A stretch of 6,730 bases of DNA from Oscillospiraceae bacterium (GCA_009782665.1 WRIP01000070.1:1-6730); one strand, 5' to 3'. Shown: positions 1-6,531, numbered from the stretch's first letter. Numbers and translations: made by a program. Notes: generated by a model not told the origin, from the sequence alone.

Positions 1-1651
1 CCCCGAGCTCTAGCATGTGCTTTTGTGCTTCTGCTTCTTTCATGTATGAAATATCGGTGAAGCTTTCTAGCAGAGCGGGTTGACCCTCGTAGATAATCTG
101 GGTAACCGATTTCAGCACCGGTACTATGTTCCCATTGGCTTGTATAAAGTTTCTTTCGGAACGGTCAAGAGGTTGATCTTGGTCGAGGATAGGGCATTGC
201 TGTTGACCGAACAGCTTGACGCAACTCTGACCGATTATTTTTTCTTTACTGTCACCGTACATTATGACTGCCGCCGGATTGGCGTCTAGTATTTTACGTG
301 TTTTGATGTCAATGATGACGATGCCGCTCTCCACACTGCTCCATATAGTCTCAAATTGATCCAGTGAATTCAGGCTTTGTTGATGCTCTTTTTTCGCGGT
401 ATCCATGGTATATACGATGCAGTTGTTCTGTATGTTTACCCCCAGCGCGATTTTTCGAGCCATCTTATGGCAGGTATCGCTGCCGCAGGCTCCGCAGTCA
501 ATATGCTGCTTTTCGTAATCGGTTTTGCCCAGCAGTTCGAAGGCTCTGGCGATATCCTCTTGGTCAATCTCAGGGTAGGACAGGTGGATGGGGTGATATT
601 CACGGATGAAATCCGACAGCTCAAAGGTTTCGTCATACGTCCTATATATAGCATCGTAGAATTCCCTTTTACGTTCTTCGGTCGCTTTTTTCCGATTTCG
701 GTCCATTGTCTTTTCTATCTCAAATTGATTTCTTTCGTGAGAGGTTGCCGGACCGATATTACAACCATCCTCACAGTTGAGCACATCAAAGATCTCCGGC
801 AGGTATTCCTCGGGGGTTGAGGCATACTGGGTCAGTTTTTCATACAGATTAAAGCCTTCAGCTTTGGTGATATGGAGTTTTTTCCCGGTAAAGTACTCAA
901 TATTCTCCTTGAGACCTCCGGGCATTGGGAAGAGGGATCCCAGTCCACTCTCATCATGATCAAACTCGGTTTCCTGCTCAGGAAGCTCAATATTGTTCTC
1001 CTTTAGATAGGTAAGGATGTTGGCAAAAGAAATATTGTAGTCGGCGAGTTTAGTATCTTCAAACTCGAGTTTTTTTGCTATGCAGGGGGAGAGAGCCGCT
1101 ATACGATCCTCAATCCCCTGGTATTTTTTCATATATATTGAAGCACACGCCATCGGGCTCTGTACCGGGGAGAGTCTCGGCAATAGATCGTGTTGATACA
1201 TCTCGCAGAAGAGTACCACCACCGGACAGGGTTGGGTAATTATGTGAAAATTCGGATGCTGCTCGAGGTACCGAATATATCCCCATATACAGATGTCTGC
1301 ACCGAGCGAGACATCGTAAATGTTTTTGACCCCCTTGCTTTTTAGATAGGTGAACAGACGCTTGTACTCTGGAATATTTATCCTAATGGCAGGAGCGGTC
1401 ATCAATGAGATGGGGACACCGTTAGCTAGATCATTGAAAAACTGATCAATGTCATCGGCATAAAACCGAGCATCGTGTTTGCAAGCGGTTACACATCGTC
1501 CACAGGCAATACATTTTTCTTCATCGATTCTGACCTTGATGTTACCGTCATCATCCTGATAGGTGATGTTGACGACCTCCATCGGACACTCCCGGACGCA
1601 ACGATTGCATCCGGTGCAAGCTTCATGATCTGTATAGACTATACCTTTCAT
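1..1651 (-). CDS. Sensory [FeFe]-hydrogenase (HydS-like) with PAS domain, partial (C-terminus off left edge)
   Basis: The visible part is 550 codons from the ATG at 1651, with no stop before the left edge. GGAGG at 1658-1662 lies 6 bases ahead of the start. Seen domains, in order: two ferredoxin clusters (Cys12/15/18/22 and Cys47/50/53/57); an H-cluster domain with loop 1 QPCPVVV (Cys142), loop 2 SPCIAKK (Cys190) and loop 3 LNCEDGCNIG (Cys293, Cys297); a further Cys cluster CGACGSDTC...C (Cys386/389/394/411); and a PAS domain at about 430-535. Catalytic group A hydrogenases have TSCCP in loop 1. Here Pro141 replaces the first Cys, which relays protons, as expected of slow, sensory group C-type enzymes. 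The protein is probably cytoplasmic and H2- or redox-sensing. The output domain (kinase, phosphatase or other) is missing from the window. Maturases HydEFG are not seen here. The hydrogenase identity is secure; the sensory role is inferred from family architecture. Confidence 0.93.
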   Translation of the reverse strand, partial: MKGIVYTDHEACTGCNRCVRECPMEVVNITYQDDDGNIKVRIDEEKCIACGRCVTACKHDARFYADDIDQFFNDLANGVPISLMTAPAIRINIPEYKRLFTYLKSKGVKNIYDVSLGADICIWGYIRYLEQHPNFHIITQPCPVVVLFCEMYQHDLLPRLSPVQSPMACASIYMKKYQGIEDRIAALSPCIAKKLEFEDTKLADYNISFANILTYLKENNIELPEQETEFDHDESGLGSLFPMPGGLKENIEYFTGKKLHITKAEGFNLYEKLTQYASTPEEYLPEIFDVLNCEDGCNIGPATSHERNQFEIEKTMDRNRKKATEERKREFYDAIYRTYDETFELSDFIREYHPIHLSYPEIDQEDIARAFELLGKTDYEKQHIDCGACGSDTCHKMARKIALGVNIQNNCIVYTMDTAKKEHQQSLNSLDQFETIWSSVESGIVIIDIKTRKILDANPAAVIMYGDSKEKIIGQSCVKLFGQQQCPILDQDQPLDRSERNFIQANGNIVPVLKSVTQIIYEGQPALLESFTDISYMKEAEAQKHMLELG

Positions 1652-1684
1652 TGTATTCCTCCGGGGGAATATATTGGTAGTTTG

Positions 1685-1710
1685 TACTCCCAAACCTGCA
1701 GGTTTGAGTA
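1685..1710. promoter_or_regulatory. Operator-like palindrome upstream of the hydrogenase gene
   Basis: CAAACCTGCAGGTTTG (1691-1706) is a perfect 16-base palindrome. Skipping two C residues at 1689-1690, TACTC/GAGTA extends the symmetry to 1685-1710. Its centre is about 47 bases ahead of the hydrogenase ATG. There is no T-run, so it reads as a protein-binding site rather than a terminator. The regulator is unknown; the sequence does not match the Rex (TTGTTAA-N4-TTAACAA) or FNR (TTGAT-N4-ATCAA) consensus. No convincing -10/-35 pair was found beside it. Confidence 0.5.
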
Positions 1711-1877
1711 TTGATTTGAGCAGAAGAATAGCAGTTATATCAAACGTGCATAATGGTACAGATACATTTGAGATGGTATAGATATGCATGTCGAGTGAAA
1801 GCAGAAGCTAGAAATATCTACCTACATATACTGATGCCAATTTGATTAAACAACCATTTGTGTGTTCAAATACAAAT
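1711..1877. other. Intergenic stretch with no supported gene
   Basis: This AT-rich stretch lies between the hydrogenase operator and the small-toxin terminator. It must contain the hydrogenase promoter if that gene is transcribed alone; a TATAAC on the minus strand upstream of the palindrome is the only hint. A 30-codon plus-strand frame from the ATG at 1753 has no ribosome binding site and no recognisable protein character. If the toxin remnant has an antisense RNA antitoxin, this side of it is one possible origin, but no good promoter is visible. Confidence 0.4.
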
Positions 1878-1915
1878 AAAGGCGGATGCAGCCCAACTGA
1901 GGGACATACGCCTTT
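1878..1915 (-). terminator. Terminator-like hairpin after the small toxin frame
   Basis: AAAGGCG (1878-1884) pairs with CGCCTTT (1909-1915), a 7-base-pair stem. The loop contains a possible small inner CCC/GGG pairing (1892-1894 with 1901-1903). Read on the minus strand, the stem is followed by TTTATTTGTATTT, a fair U-rich tail. It begins about 20 bases after the TAA at 1935-1937, where a toxin transcript would end. The plus-strand side also has a short T-run (TTTTATCTT), so the hairpin could work in both directions. The long loop makes it less than ideal. Confidence 0.5.
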
Positions 1916-1934
1916 TATCTTAATTGATTGCAGG

Positions 1935-2007
1935 TTACAGAATGAACATGATGAAAACAAAAGTTCCAAACAGTAAGAACAGTCCAGAATGATTCGTAGA
2001 TATCCAT
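1935..2007 (-). pseudogene. Small holin-like / TxpA-BsrG-type membrane toxin, frameshifted
   Basis: The ATG at 2005-2007 is preceded by GAGAGG (2014-2019) with 6-base spacing, a strong start signal. The zero frame reads MDIYESFWTV and then turns into non-hydrophobic sequence, stopping at 1915-1917 after 30 codons. The +1 frame from that point reads LLFGTFVFIMFIL and stops at TAA 1935-1937. Joined by skipping one base near GTTCTTACTG, the product is a 23-residue peptide with a Tyr-Glu-Ser head, six residues, then Phe-Gly and a hydrophobic segment. From memory, this is the pattern of TxpA and BsrG of Bacillus (YES, six residues, F) and of the holin-like toxin family (Hol_Tox). Such toxins insert into the membrane and are normally silenced by an antisense RNA. 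Alternatives are an inactivated gene, a sequencing error, or programmed +1 frameshifting at CTT-A. At 23 residues it is shorter than most relatives. The reading is an inference from pattern, not from a search. Confidence 0.55.
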
Positions 2008-2035
2008 TGTCAACCTCTCATTACACTCTTAACCC

Positions 2036-2050
2036 ATCTGCCAAGCAGAT
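2036..2050 (-). other. Leader hairpin ahead of the toxin frame
   Basis: On the minus strand ATCTGC-TTG-GCAGAT is a perfect 6-base-pair stem with a 3-base loop. It lies 17 bases upstream of the GAGAGG ribosome binding site. Structured leaders are common on type I toxin mRNAs, where they limit translation or stabilise the message; that role here is inferred. Confidence 0.4.
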
Positions 2051-2077
2051 AATCCTTTGTCGTAACAAACTAGCGTA

Positions 2078-2106
2078 AGTCTAGCATATACTAGAGGAAA
2101 ACACAA
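2078..2106 (-). promoter_or_regulatory. Candidate promoter for the small toxin transcript
   Basis: On the minus strand TTGTGT (2101-2106) and TAGACT (2078-2083) are 17 bases apart, with TG one base before the -10 (extended -10 form). Transcription would start near 2071 and give a leader of about 64 bases that includes the hairpin at 2036-2050. The spacer holds a near-palindrome, CTAGCATATACTAG (2081-2094, one mismatched pair). Both hexamers are imperfect, so this is a weak call. Confidence 0.25.
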
Positions 2107-2107
2107 C

Positions 2108-2168
2108 AAAGTGGACTGTACCACGATATTGCACTAAACACCGCAGCACAGCTTTCTACAGCCACTTT
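2108..2168. repeat. Long inverted repeat (12-base arms, one bulge) beyond the regulator gene
   Basis: AAAGTGG-A-CTGTA (2108-2120) is the reverse complement of TACAGCCACTTT (2157-2168) apart from one bulged A at 2115. The loop is 36 bases. The structure begins 21 bases after the regulator's stop codon. On the minus strand it is followed by TTTGTTGTGTTTT, so it could terminate the regulator transcript, although the loop is long. GTGG (2111-2114) can instead pair with CCAC (2121-2124) as a small local hairpin, so two exclusive folds are possible. A small structured RNA is an alternative. Confidence 0.45.
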
Positions 2169-2189
2169 ATGAATCTATGGTTTTAGCTA

Positions 2190-3671
2190 TCAGCTTTTAT
2201 GAACCGCACGGAGTTGTCTTAGCATTCCATTGATTTTTTGTATAACTACCTGGCGACTTCGCATCTCATTTGGTATCTCATCCCAGACGGTAGAACAGAA
2301 CATCTGCATGCCTGATACTATGGGATATTCTCTGCAGCTGGCAGAACTACCCTTTTCCAGCCAGGTAATGACCGCTTCGTTCCCCCAAACAGCGACCTGT
2401 AGAGAGATGTCTGCAAATATTGATTTATCTAAGAAACACACCTCAAAGTTAGGTAGAGCTTGCAGCAACTGTCGTATCCGTTTGAGCTGCAGGACCAAAT
2501 CCTCGGTTGACATCCAAACCTTACGACCCAGCATAGCGGAAATCTCATGAACCTGGTGACGTTTTTGTGTTAAAGCAGCTAGGATGGATTGCTCACAGAA
2601 GATATACCGTACCCGTGTATCTGCTTCAAAGTATGTCGGGTCGATGAAAATGGGATGGTATTCTCGGTGCAGTAGCTGTTTTTCTTCTTCATTTAATGAG
2701 AGAGTTGATTCTGTTTCCTCCTGACCGAGTACTCCGAAATGAGGGATCTTGGTGATGATGCTACAGGGACGGTTATGGTGTATCGAAATCTGACTGAGGT
2801 ATCCGTCCGGGTTGTTGAAGAAATCATACCTCATCAGTGGATGGGAAATACTCAGATAATCGTTGATGGTTGAGGTGATCTCGGCAACCGATTGCTTATC
2901 GCCAAATATCTCAATGGAGGTGTTGTCGAAGTCCCACAGCTTTTCTCTGGTTACGCGGAAAGCCAATGAATCCCCGACCGTTCCGAGTATTTTGTCATTG
3001 CAGGGCATAAACACATCAAAGTATCTGGTGGTTATATATCCCTTCAGGTGAGCGAAGAGTTTCGGCTTATGAAAGTAGAGAATATCGGAGGCTACTCTGT
3101 CGCTGCGTATGGCAACCGCAAGCCGATGCCCGGCTTCAAATAGTTTCATTAGCTTATGCATAAACAATCTACCGAAGTTTTCTTCAGACAGATAGATAAA
3201 CTGTCCTTCGGTGAAAACAAAGTTTATCTGTTGTGCATTCGGCAGAGCGGATATGAGATCGAGAAAATGAAGTAACCCTAAACGAACTGCCTCAATACCT
3301 TTCGGACCCTCAAGTGAGGGGGCCGATTTGTTCTGTAAGGGGGAAAGGCGAACGGTTCGCATTCTTATATACTCTGATTCGGTTTGTCCTTTTTCGGTTA
3401 AGAACTCCTGCAGTAACCATTGCTTCTCAGAGTCGGAATCGCTTCTTGATGCGGGATACCAAATTCTAAGCAATTGTTCCAAAACAGGTTCCTCTTTTTT
3501 ACCATCTTCCAACCAGAACAGTTTTACTAGCTCCTCTACCTGATAACGACCTGGCATGAGGCGACGCTTTCCGGTCCTCCAGCGACTTATGAGTGTATGG
3601 TCAAAACCATAGTCGGAAAAGAATTTCGGAGAAATTTTTAAAAGATCCATAATTACAGCAAAATTTGTCAT
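2190..3671 (-). CDS. Helix-turn-helix protein of unrecognised family, likely regulator of the divergent surface-protein operon
   Basis: This 493-residue protein starts at the ATG at 3671, with GGGAGG (3679-3684) 7 bases upstream. The first 40 or so residues look like a helix-turn-helix. A run around residues 13-37 (SPKFF...HTLISRWRTGKRR) has the spacing of XRE-like domains, with a basic, Trp-containing recognition helix and an Arg/Lys-rich end. The remaining 450 residues have no motif that I recognise. There is no signal peptide and no membrane segment, so it is probably cytoplasmic. Long C-terminal regions of this kind often sense a ligand or mediate oligomerisation, but no ligand can be proposed. 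The gene is divergent from the surface-protein operon across a 348-base region rich in TGTGAC repeats, an arrangement typical of a local and self-acting regulator. The DNA-binding role is fairly likely; the target is inferred from position. Confidence 0.8.
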   Translation of the reverse strand: MTNFAVIMDLLKISPKFFSDYGFDHTLISRWRTGKRRLMPGRYQVEELVKLFWLEDGKKEEPVLEQLLRIWYPASRSDSDSEKQWLLQEFLTEKGQTESEYIRMRTVRLSPLQNKSAPSLEGPKGIEAVRLGLLHFLDLISALPNAQQINFVFTEGQFIYLSEENFGRLFMHKLMKLFEAGHRLAVAIRSDRVASDILYFHKPKLFAHLKGYITTRYFDVFMPCNDKILGTVGDSLAFRVTREKLWDFDNTSIEIFGDKQSVAEITSTINDYLSISHPLMRYDFFNNPDGYLSQISIHHNRPCSIITKIPHFGVLGQEETESTLSLNEEEKQLLHREYHPIFIDPTYFEADTRVRYIFCEQSILAALTQKRHQVHEISAMLGRKVWMSTEDLVLQLKRIRQLLQALPNFEVCFLDKSIFADISLQVAVWGNEAVITWLEKGSSASCREYPIVSGMQMFCSTVWDEIPNEMRSRQVVIQKINGMLRQLRAVHKS

Positions 3672-3693
3672 TCGGGTACCTCCCTAAAAGATG

Positions 3694-3717
3694 GTCACAG
3701 ATAAGAATATATGTGAC
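3694..3717. promoter_or_regulatory. Inverted TGTGAC pair, candidate operator for the HTH gene
   Basis: GTCACA (3694-3699) and TGTGAC (3712-3717) are exact reverse complements separated by 12 bases. The pair lies between the candidate transcription start of the HTH gene (about 3715) and its ribosome binding site. A protein bound here would block that transcription, so autorepression is the simplest reading. Confidence 0.45.
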
Positions 3718-3721
3718 GGTA

Positions 3722-3750
3722 ATATTAATGTATGATGTGGTATCGGTTAA
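3722..3750 (-). promoter_or_regulatory. Candidate promoter of the HTH regulator gene
   Basis: On the minus strand TTAACC (3745-3750) and TAATAT (3722-3727) are exactly 17 bases apart; each matches four of six consensus bases. The implied start near 3715 gives a leader of about 43 bases. An inverted repeat ATCGGTT/AACCGAT (3742-3748 and 3761-3767, 12-base gap) overlaps the -35 and may be a second binding site. Confidence 0.35.
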
Positions 3751-3804
3751 CGATTTCTTCAACCGATTACATTGCTGACAAGAACGGTCAATATCTGCGT
3801 TATT

Positions 3805-3819
3805 TGTGACTGATAACTC
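3805..3819 (+). promoter_or_regulatory. TGTGACTGAT direct repeat, copy 1
   Basis: TGTGACTGATAACTC matches the second copy at 3937-3953 except for two extra bases (TA) there. The copies start 132 bases apart and face the surface-protein operon. They share TGTGAC with the inverted pair at 3694-3717, giving four occurrences of the hexamer in this one intergenic region. This copy lies upstream of the candidate -10 at 3889, where an activator might bind. Confidence 0.45.
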
Positions 3820-3888
3820 CCTGTAATAGGGGGACTACACATATTAATCAATTGTGTTAATATATGAGGGAATCATCGCTCATGTAAA

Positions 3889-3894
3889 TATAAT
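3889..3894 (+). promoter_or_regulatory. Consensus -10 box, candidate promoter of the surface-protein operon
   Basis: TATAAT is a perfect -10 match on the plus strand, but no recognisable -35 lies 16-18 bases upstream (the sequence there is TGAGGG/GAGGGA). A good -10 with a missing -35 is typical of activator-dependent promoters. Transcription from about 3901 would leave a leader of roughly 120 bases. An AT-rich imperfect inverted repeat (CATATTAA/TTAATATATG, 3840-3866) lies just upstream. Confidence 0.35.
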
Positions 3895-3936
3895 ACCACA
3901 AAATTTCGAGTTGTCAAAGAAAACATTATATAACTA

Positions 3937-3953
3937 TGTGACTGATATAACTC
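3937..3953 (+). promoter_or_regulatory. TGTGACTGAT direct repeat, copy 2
   Basis: TGTGACTGATATAACTC is the second copy of the repeat at 3805-3819. If transcription starts near 3901 it lies within the leader, where a bound protein would act as a roadblock. If an undetected promoter lies closer to the gene, it would be upstream of it. Confidence 0.45.
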
Positions 3954-4019
3954 ATAACGATTAGTCGTATATTACCTTACGAGCAATCTTATGCAGATAT
4001 TATCAGCAAGAGGGAATCC

Positions 4020-5927
4020 ATGTACAGAAACAAGAAAAAAAGAATCGCCTCACTATGCATTACGACAGCATATATAGTTCTGTTAGTGCTTTTTGTCGGA
4101 CTGCTTTTTGAAGGGTGGGTCAAAGCATCGGGAGATCAACCCATCTCTTTAGTATCATTAGATGAACTATCTGTTACCGATACACTCATCTCTTCGAAGT
4201 CCTCGAGTGAAGCTGAATCTGCATATATCAAGTCGGATGGTAACAGTATATCGGGATGTATTAAGCTCGATGATGCCGTGAAAACGCCGGTAGAAGGCTA
4301 CCCGGTGGTCCTGCTTGAAGCCACTCACTATGGAAAGGAAATAAGACAGACCTTTACCGATCAAAACGGTAATTATCTGTTCAATGGACTTGACCTAGGT
4401 GAATATGTAGTGAAGCTGGAAACAGAAGTTATTGGTAATAAAATATATACTCTCGCTTTTGACCAAGAAAGTCTGTTCACGGTGGAACATGACAGTGATA
4501 TGAATAAGTCATTTTCATCGGTGATCTCGGTCAGTTTGGATCAAGCCGACCATATTGAGGTTAACAACATTAATGCGATTATGCATGCCAATGAGATGTC
4601 TTCAGCAAGAGATTTGTCATCCGAACTCTGGGATACTCCTCTTTTTACAGAGGTTACCATTGACGGATATAAATGGTATGTCATGAAAAAGCAAACGGTA
4701 GACGGAGTGAAGTGCGTGTTGTTGGTACTGAAGGGTTCTTCCCCATATACAGGAGCATTCGGAAACTCAACCACAACCAGCAACTATGAGGGTTCGCTAG
4801 TTCAGGGACGTATGACCGCTTTCCTAGGTATACTGCCTACTATTCAGCAGATGGCAGTGATACCGCAGCTAGGTTCACATTCCTCTACAACCGTATTTTC
4901 CAACCCCACCTCAACGATGGCAGAAGGCATAGCAAAGGACATATTGTTTGCCCTCTCCTATGCAGATGTATATGCCTTAAACGGCAACACTATGAGCCCG
5001 CTTCTGGATATCTTCCGCAATTACTACCGCTTCTTTTTGCGTACGTCGGTGAATAACGCGAATGTCTATGGCGTCAACCCCGAAGCGAACACTATGGATG
5101 CCGGCATTCACTATCTATCCACTAACGTCAGAGATGTTGCGGCAGTTTGGGTAGCGACTTCAAGATCATATGATCTCACGGTACATTTCGTAGATAGTGA
5201 AGATACAGATATCCTCTCACCACAAAGTTACCTAGTAGAGTCAACTAGCCAATTCGAGATTGAAGGTGGACAGATTCCGTTCATACCCAACTATGTATAT
5301 ATCGGTTGGAAGATAAGTATTGACGGAATCATGAACAGCAACAGTGTACCGGTTGTTATTTCGGAGATAATCGAACCACTGGAGATATATTTGGTATACG
5401 CTCCGGTAGGGAATGCAACCTTATCCATCACTAAACAGGTTGAAGGGTTTATGGGAAACAAGGAGACGCGGTTTGAGTTCAGGGTGTATCTCTATCTGGA
5501 TGTAAACGGAACAGAGCTGCTGACCGATAGTGTGGACATCTATCTGACCGATGACATTTCAGGAATCCCCGATGATATATGGGTACCGATAGACGGCTCG
5601 TTTCAGTTTTTTCTGAAACACGATCAAACAATTGTTTTCGGTGCGCTTCCAGCCGAATGCTATGTTCAAGTTATAGAAACAGTTGACCCCTACTACGACA
5701 GTTCTTTTGTTGATAGTGCAACACCGTGGACTATCGAATCCGGCGGAGATACCGCGACAAACGGTATGGGACTGCGTGAGGTTGGGTCGGATAAACAGTT
5801 TTTCTTCACCAACCAACGCGTAGAAATACCTGAGACAGGCATAGATATCAAAAATCTACCGACCCTATCGGTCGCTACAGTACTAATGCTGAGCGGAATG
5901 ATACTGGTTCGTCGTAGACAGAGGTGA
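4020..5927 (+). CDS. Cell-wall-anchored surface protein / pilin-like adhesin (IPETG sorting signal)
   Basis: This 635-residue protein starts at the ATG at 4020, with AAGAGGG (4008-4014) 5 bases upstream. Residues 1-36 form a signal peptide: basic RNKKKR, a hydrophobic stretch, then likely cleavage after VKA. Residues about 75-175 look like a Cna-B / carboxypeptidase-regulatory-type beta domain (TDQNGNYLFNGLDLGEYVVKL). Residues about 205-380 resemble the DUF6273 fold (YEGS..., FFLRTS..., VAAVWV), called from memory. Residues about 385-460 resemble a MucBP or InlB-repeat-like beta domain. Residues about 465-600 resemble a pilin Cna-B domain, with Lys472 and an E-box-like VIET (Glu553) that could form an isopeptide bond. 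The C-terminus is IPETG (603-607), a hydrophobic segment and RRRQR, the sortase signal. It should be covalently fixed to peptidoglycan or built into a pilus. No sortase gene is in the window. The ligand is unknown. Confidence 0.88.
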   Translation: MYRNKKKRIASLCITTAYIVLLVLFVGLLFEGWVKASGDQPISLVSLDELSVTDTLISSKSSSEAESAYIKSDGNSISGCIKLDDAVKTPVEGYPVVLLEATHYGKEIRQTFTDQNGNYLFNGLDLGEYVVKLETEVIGNKIYTLAFDQESLFTVEHDSDMNKSFSSVISVSLDQADHIEVNNINAIMHANEMSSARDLSSELWDTPLFTEVTIDGYKWYVMKKQTVDGVKCVLLVLKGSSPYTGAFGNSTTTSNYEGSLVQGRMTAFLGILPTIQQMAVIPQLGSHSSTTVFSNPTSTMAEGIAKDILFALSYADVYALNGNTMSPLLDIFRNYYRFFLRTSVNNANVYGVNPEANTMDAGIHYLSTNVRDVAAVWVATSRSYDLTVHFVDSEDTDILSPQSYLVESTSQFEIEGGQIPFIPNYVYIGWKISIDGIMNSNSVPVVISEIIEPLEIYLVYAPVGNATLSITKQVEGFMGNKETRFEFRVYLYLDVNGTELLTDSVDIYLTDDISGIPDDIWVPIDGSFQFFLKHDQTIVFGALPAECYVQVIETVDPYYDSSFVDSATPWTIESGGDTATNGMGLREVGSDKQFFFTNQRVEIPETGIDIKNLPTLSVATVLMLSGMILVRRRQR

Positions 5928-5928
5928 T

Positions 5929-6531
5929 ATGAGTAGACAAAAAACAGCAGATAAGCCTTCGAACCTTTACATCTACCGTGCTGCGGATCATGAGCCAATA
6001 CCGAGAATCATAGCAGGCAAGACAAGGAAGTCAAAAAAGTCGGAACTTAGGCATGAATGCCTGATGTTGGTCATCAGGATAATCATTATTCTGATAATCT
6101 TATCGGTGGTATTCACCATATTATTCGGGTTTTACTACAATCTTGACTGGTCGATGAACCCATCCATAAGAGAAGGTGATCTCATAATCTACAGTCGTAT
6201 CGACCGGAATTATATCGCAAAGGATCTACTGTTACTGGAATATATGGGAGAAAAACAGATCCGTCGGGTAGTAGCAGTCAGCGGAGATAGTGTGGATATA
6301 TCGGAAGCGGGACTTATCATCAACGGTGCATTACAGCAAGAACAATATATCTTTCATCATACCTCACGGTATGCCGAGTCGATAGAATTTCCTCTAGTGC
6401 TTGCGGAATCGGAAGTATTCCTGTTAGGAGATTTTAGGGACCAGGTGACCGATAGTCGTTTCTACGGTCCGGTAGTTACTAGCGTTACGCTGGGAAAGGT
6501 AGTCGCGGTGATTCGGCGACGAAATCTATAG
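5929..6531 (+). CDS. Signal peptidase I (S26) homologue, possibly non-canonical or non-catalytic
   Basis: This 200-residue protein starts one base after the surface-protein stop. GAGG (5921-5924) lies inside the previous gene's last codons, so translation is probably coupled. A long basic cytoplasmic head (about 1-44) precedes one membrane segment (about 45-70). Then come the S26 boxes: DWSMNPSIREGD with Ser75 as nucleophile, RRVVAVSGDSVDI (112-124), and LGDFRDQVTDSRFYGPV (166-182) with the usual Gly-Asp and Asp-Ser-Arg. In standard bacterial enzymes the third box reads KRV, and Lys is the general base; here that position is Arg112. ER-type SipW peptidases have His there instead. Some pilus loci carry signal peptidase homologues (streptococcal SipA) that lack catalytic residues and act in assembly. 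Position between two exported-protein genes suggests it serves them. Family assignment is firm; activity is uncertain. Confidence 0.9.
   Translation: MSRQKTADKPSNLYIYRAADHEPIPRIIAGKTRKSKKSELRHECLMLVIRIIIILIILSVVFTILFGFYYNLDWSMNPSIREGDLIIYSRIDRNYIAKDLLLLEYMGEKQIRRVVAVSGDSVDISEAGLIINGALQQEQYIFHHTSRYAESIEFPLVLAESEVFLLGDFRDQVTDSRFYGPVVTSVTLGKVVAVIRRRNL

Noticed and set aside
377..820. 147-codon open frame on the plus strand
   Set aside because: It is antisense to the hydrogenase reading frame, which has clear H-cluster and PAS motifs. The plus-strand frame has no ribosome binding site or recognisable protein character.
1861..1920. Riboswitch in the GGCG...CGCC hairpin region
   Set aside because: No conserved core of any riboswitch that I know (for example c-di-GMP or preQ1) is present; a terminator explains it more simply.
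1941..1991. 16-codon plus-strand frame opposite the toxin remnant
   Set aside because: It has no real ribosome binding site and is antisense to the better-supported minus-strand frame.
2230..2550. 106-codon plus-strand frame inside the HTH gene
   Set aside because: It is opposite a long continuous gene with a good start signal, and the composition looks like a shadow frame.
3838..3868. Rex or FNR site in the AT-rich inverted repeat near CAATTGTGTTAA
   Set aside because: The symmetry is imperfect (two-base bulge) and neither the TTGTTAA-N4-TTAACAA nor the TTGAT-N4-ATCAA pattern is met.
5693..5998. 101-codon minus-strand frame across the surface protein and signal peptidase junction
   Set aside because: It overlaps two well-supported genes, including the sorting signal, and shows no motif of its own.
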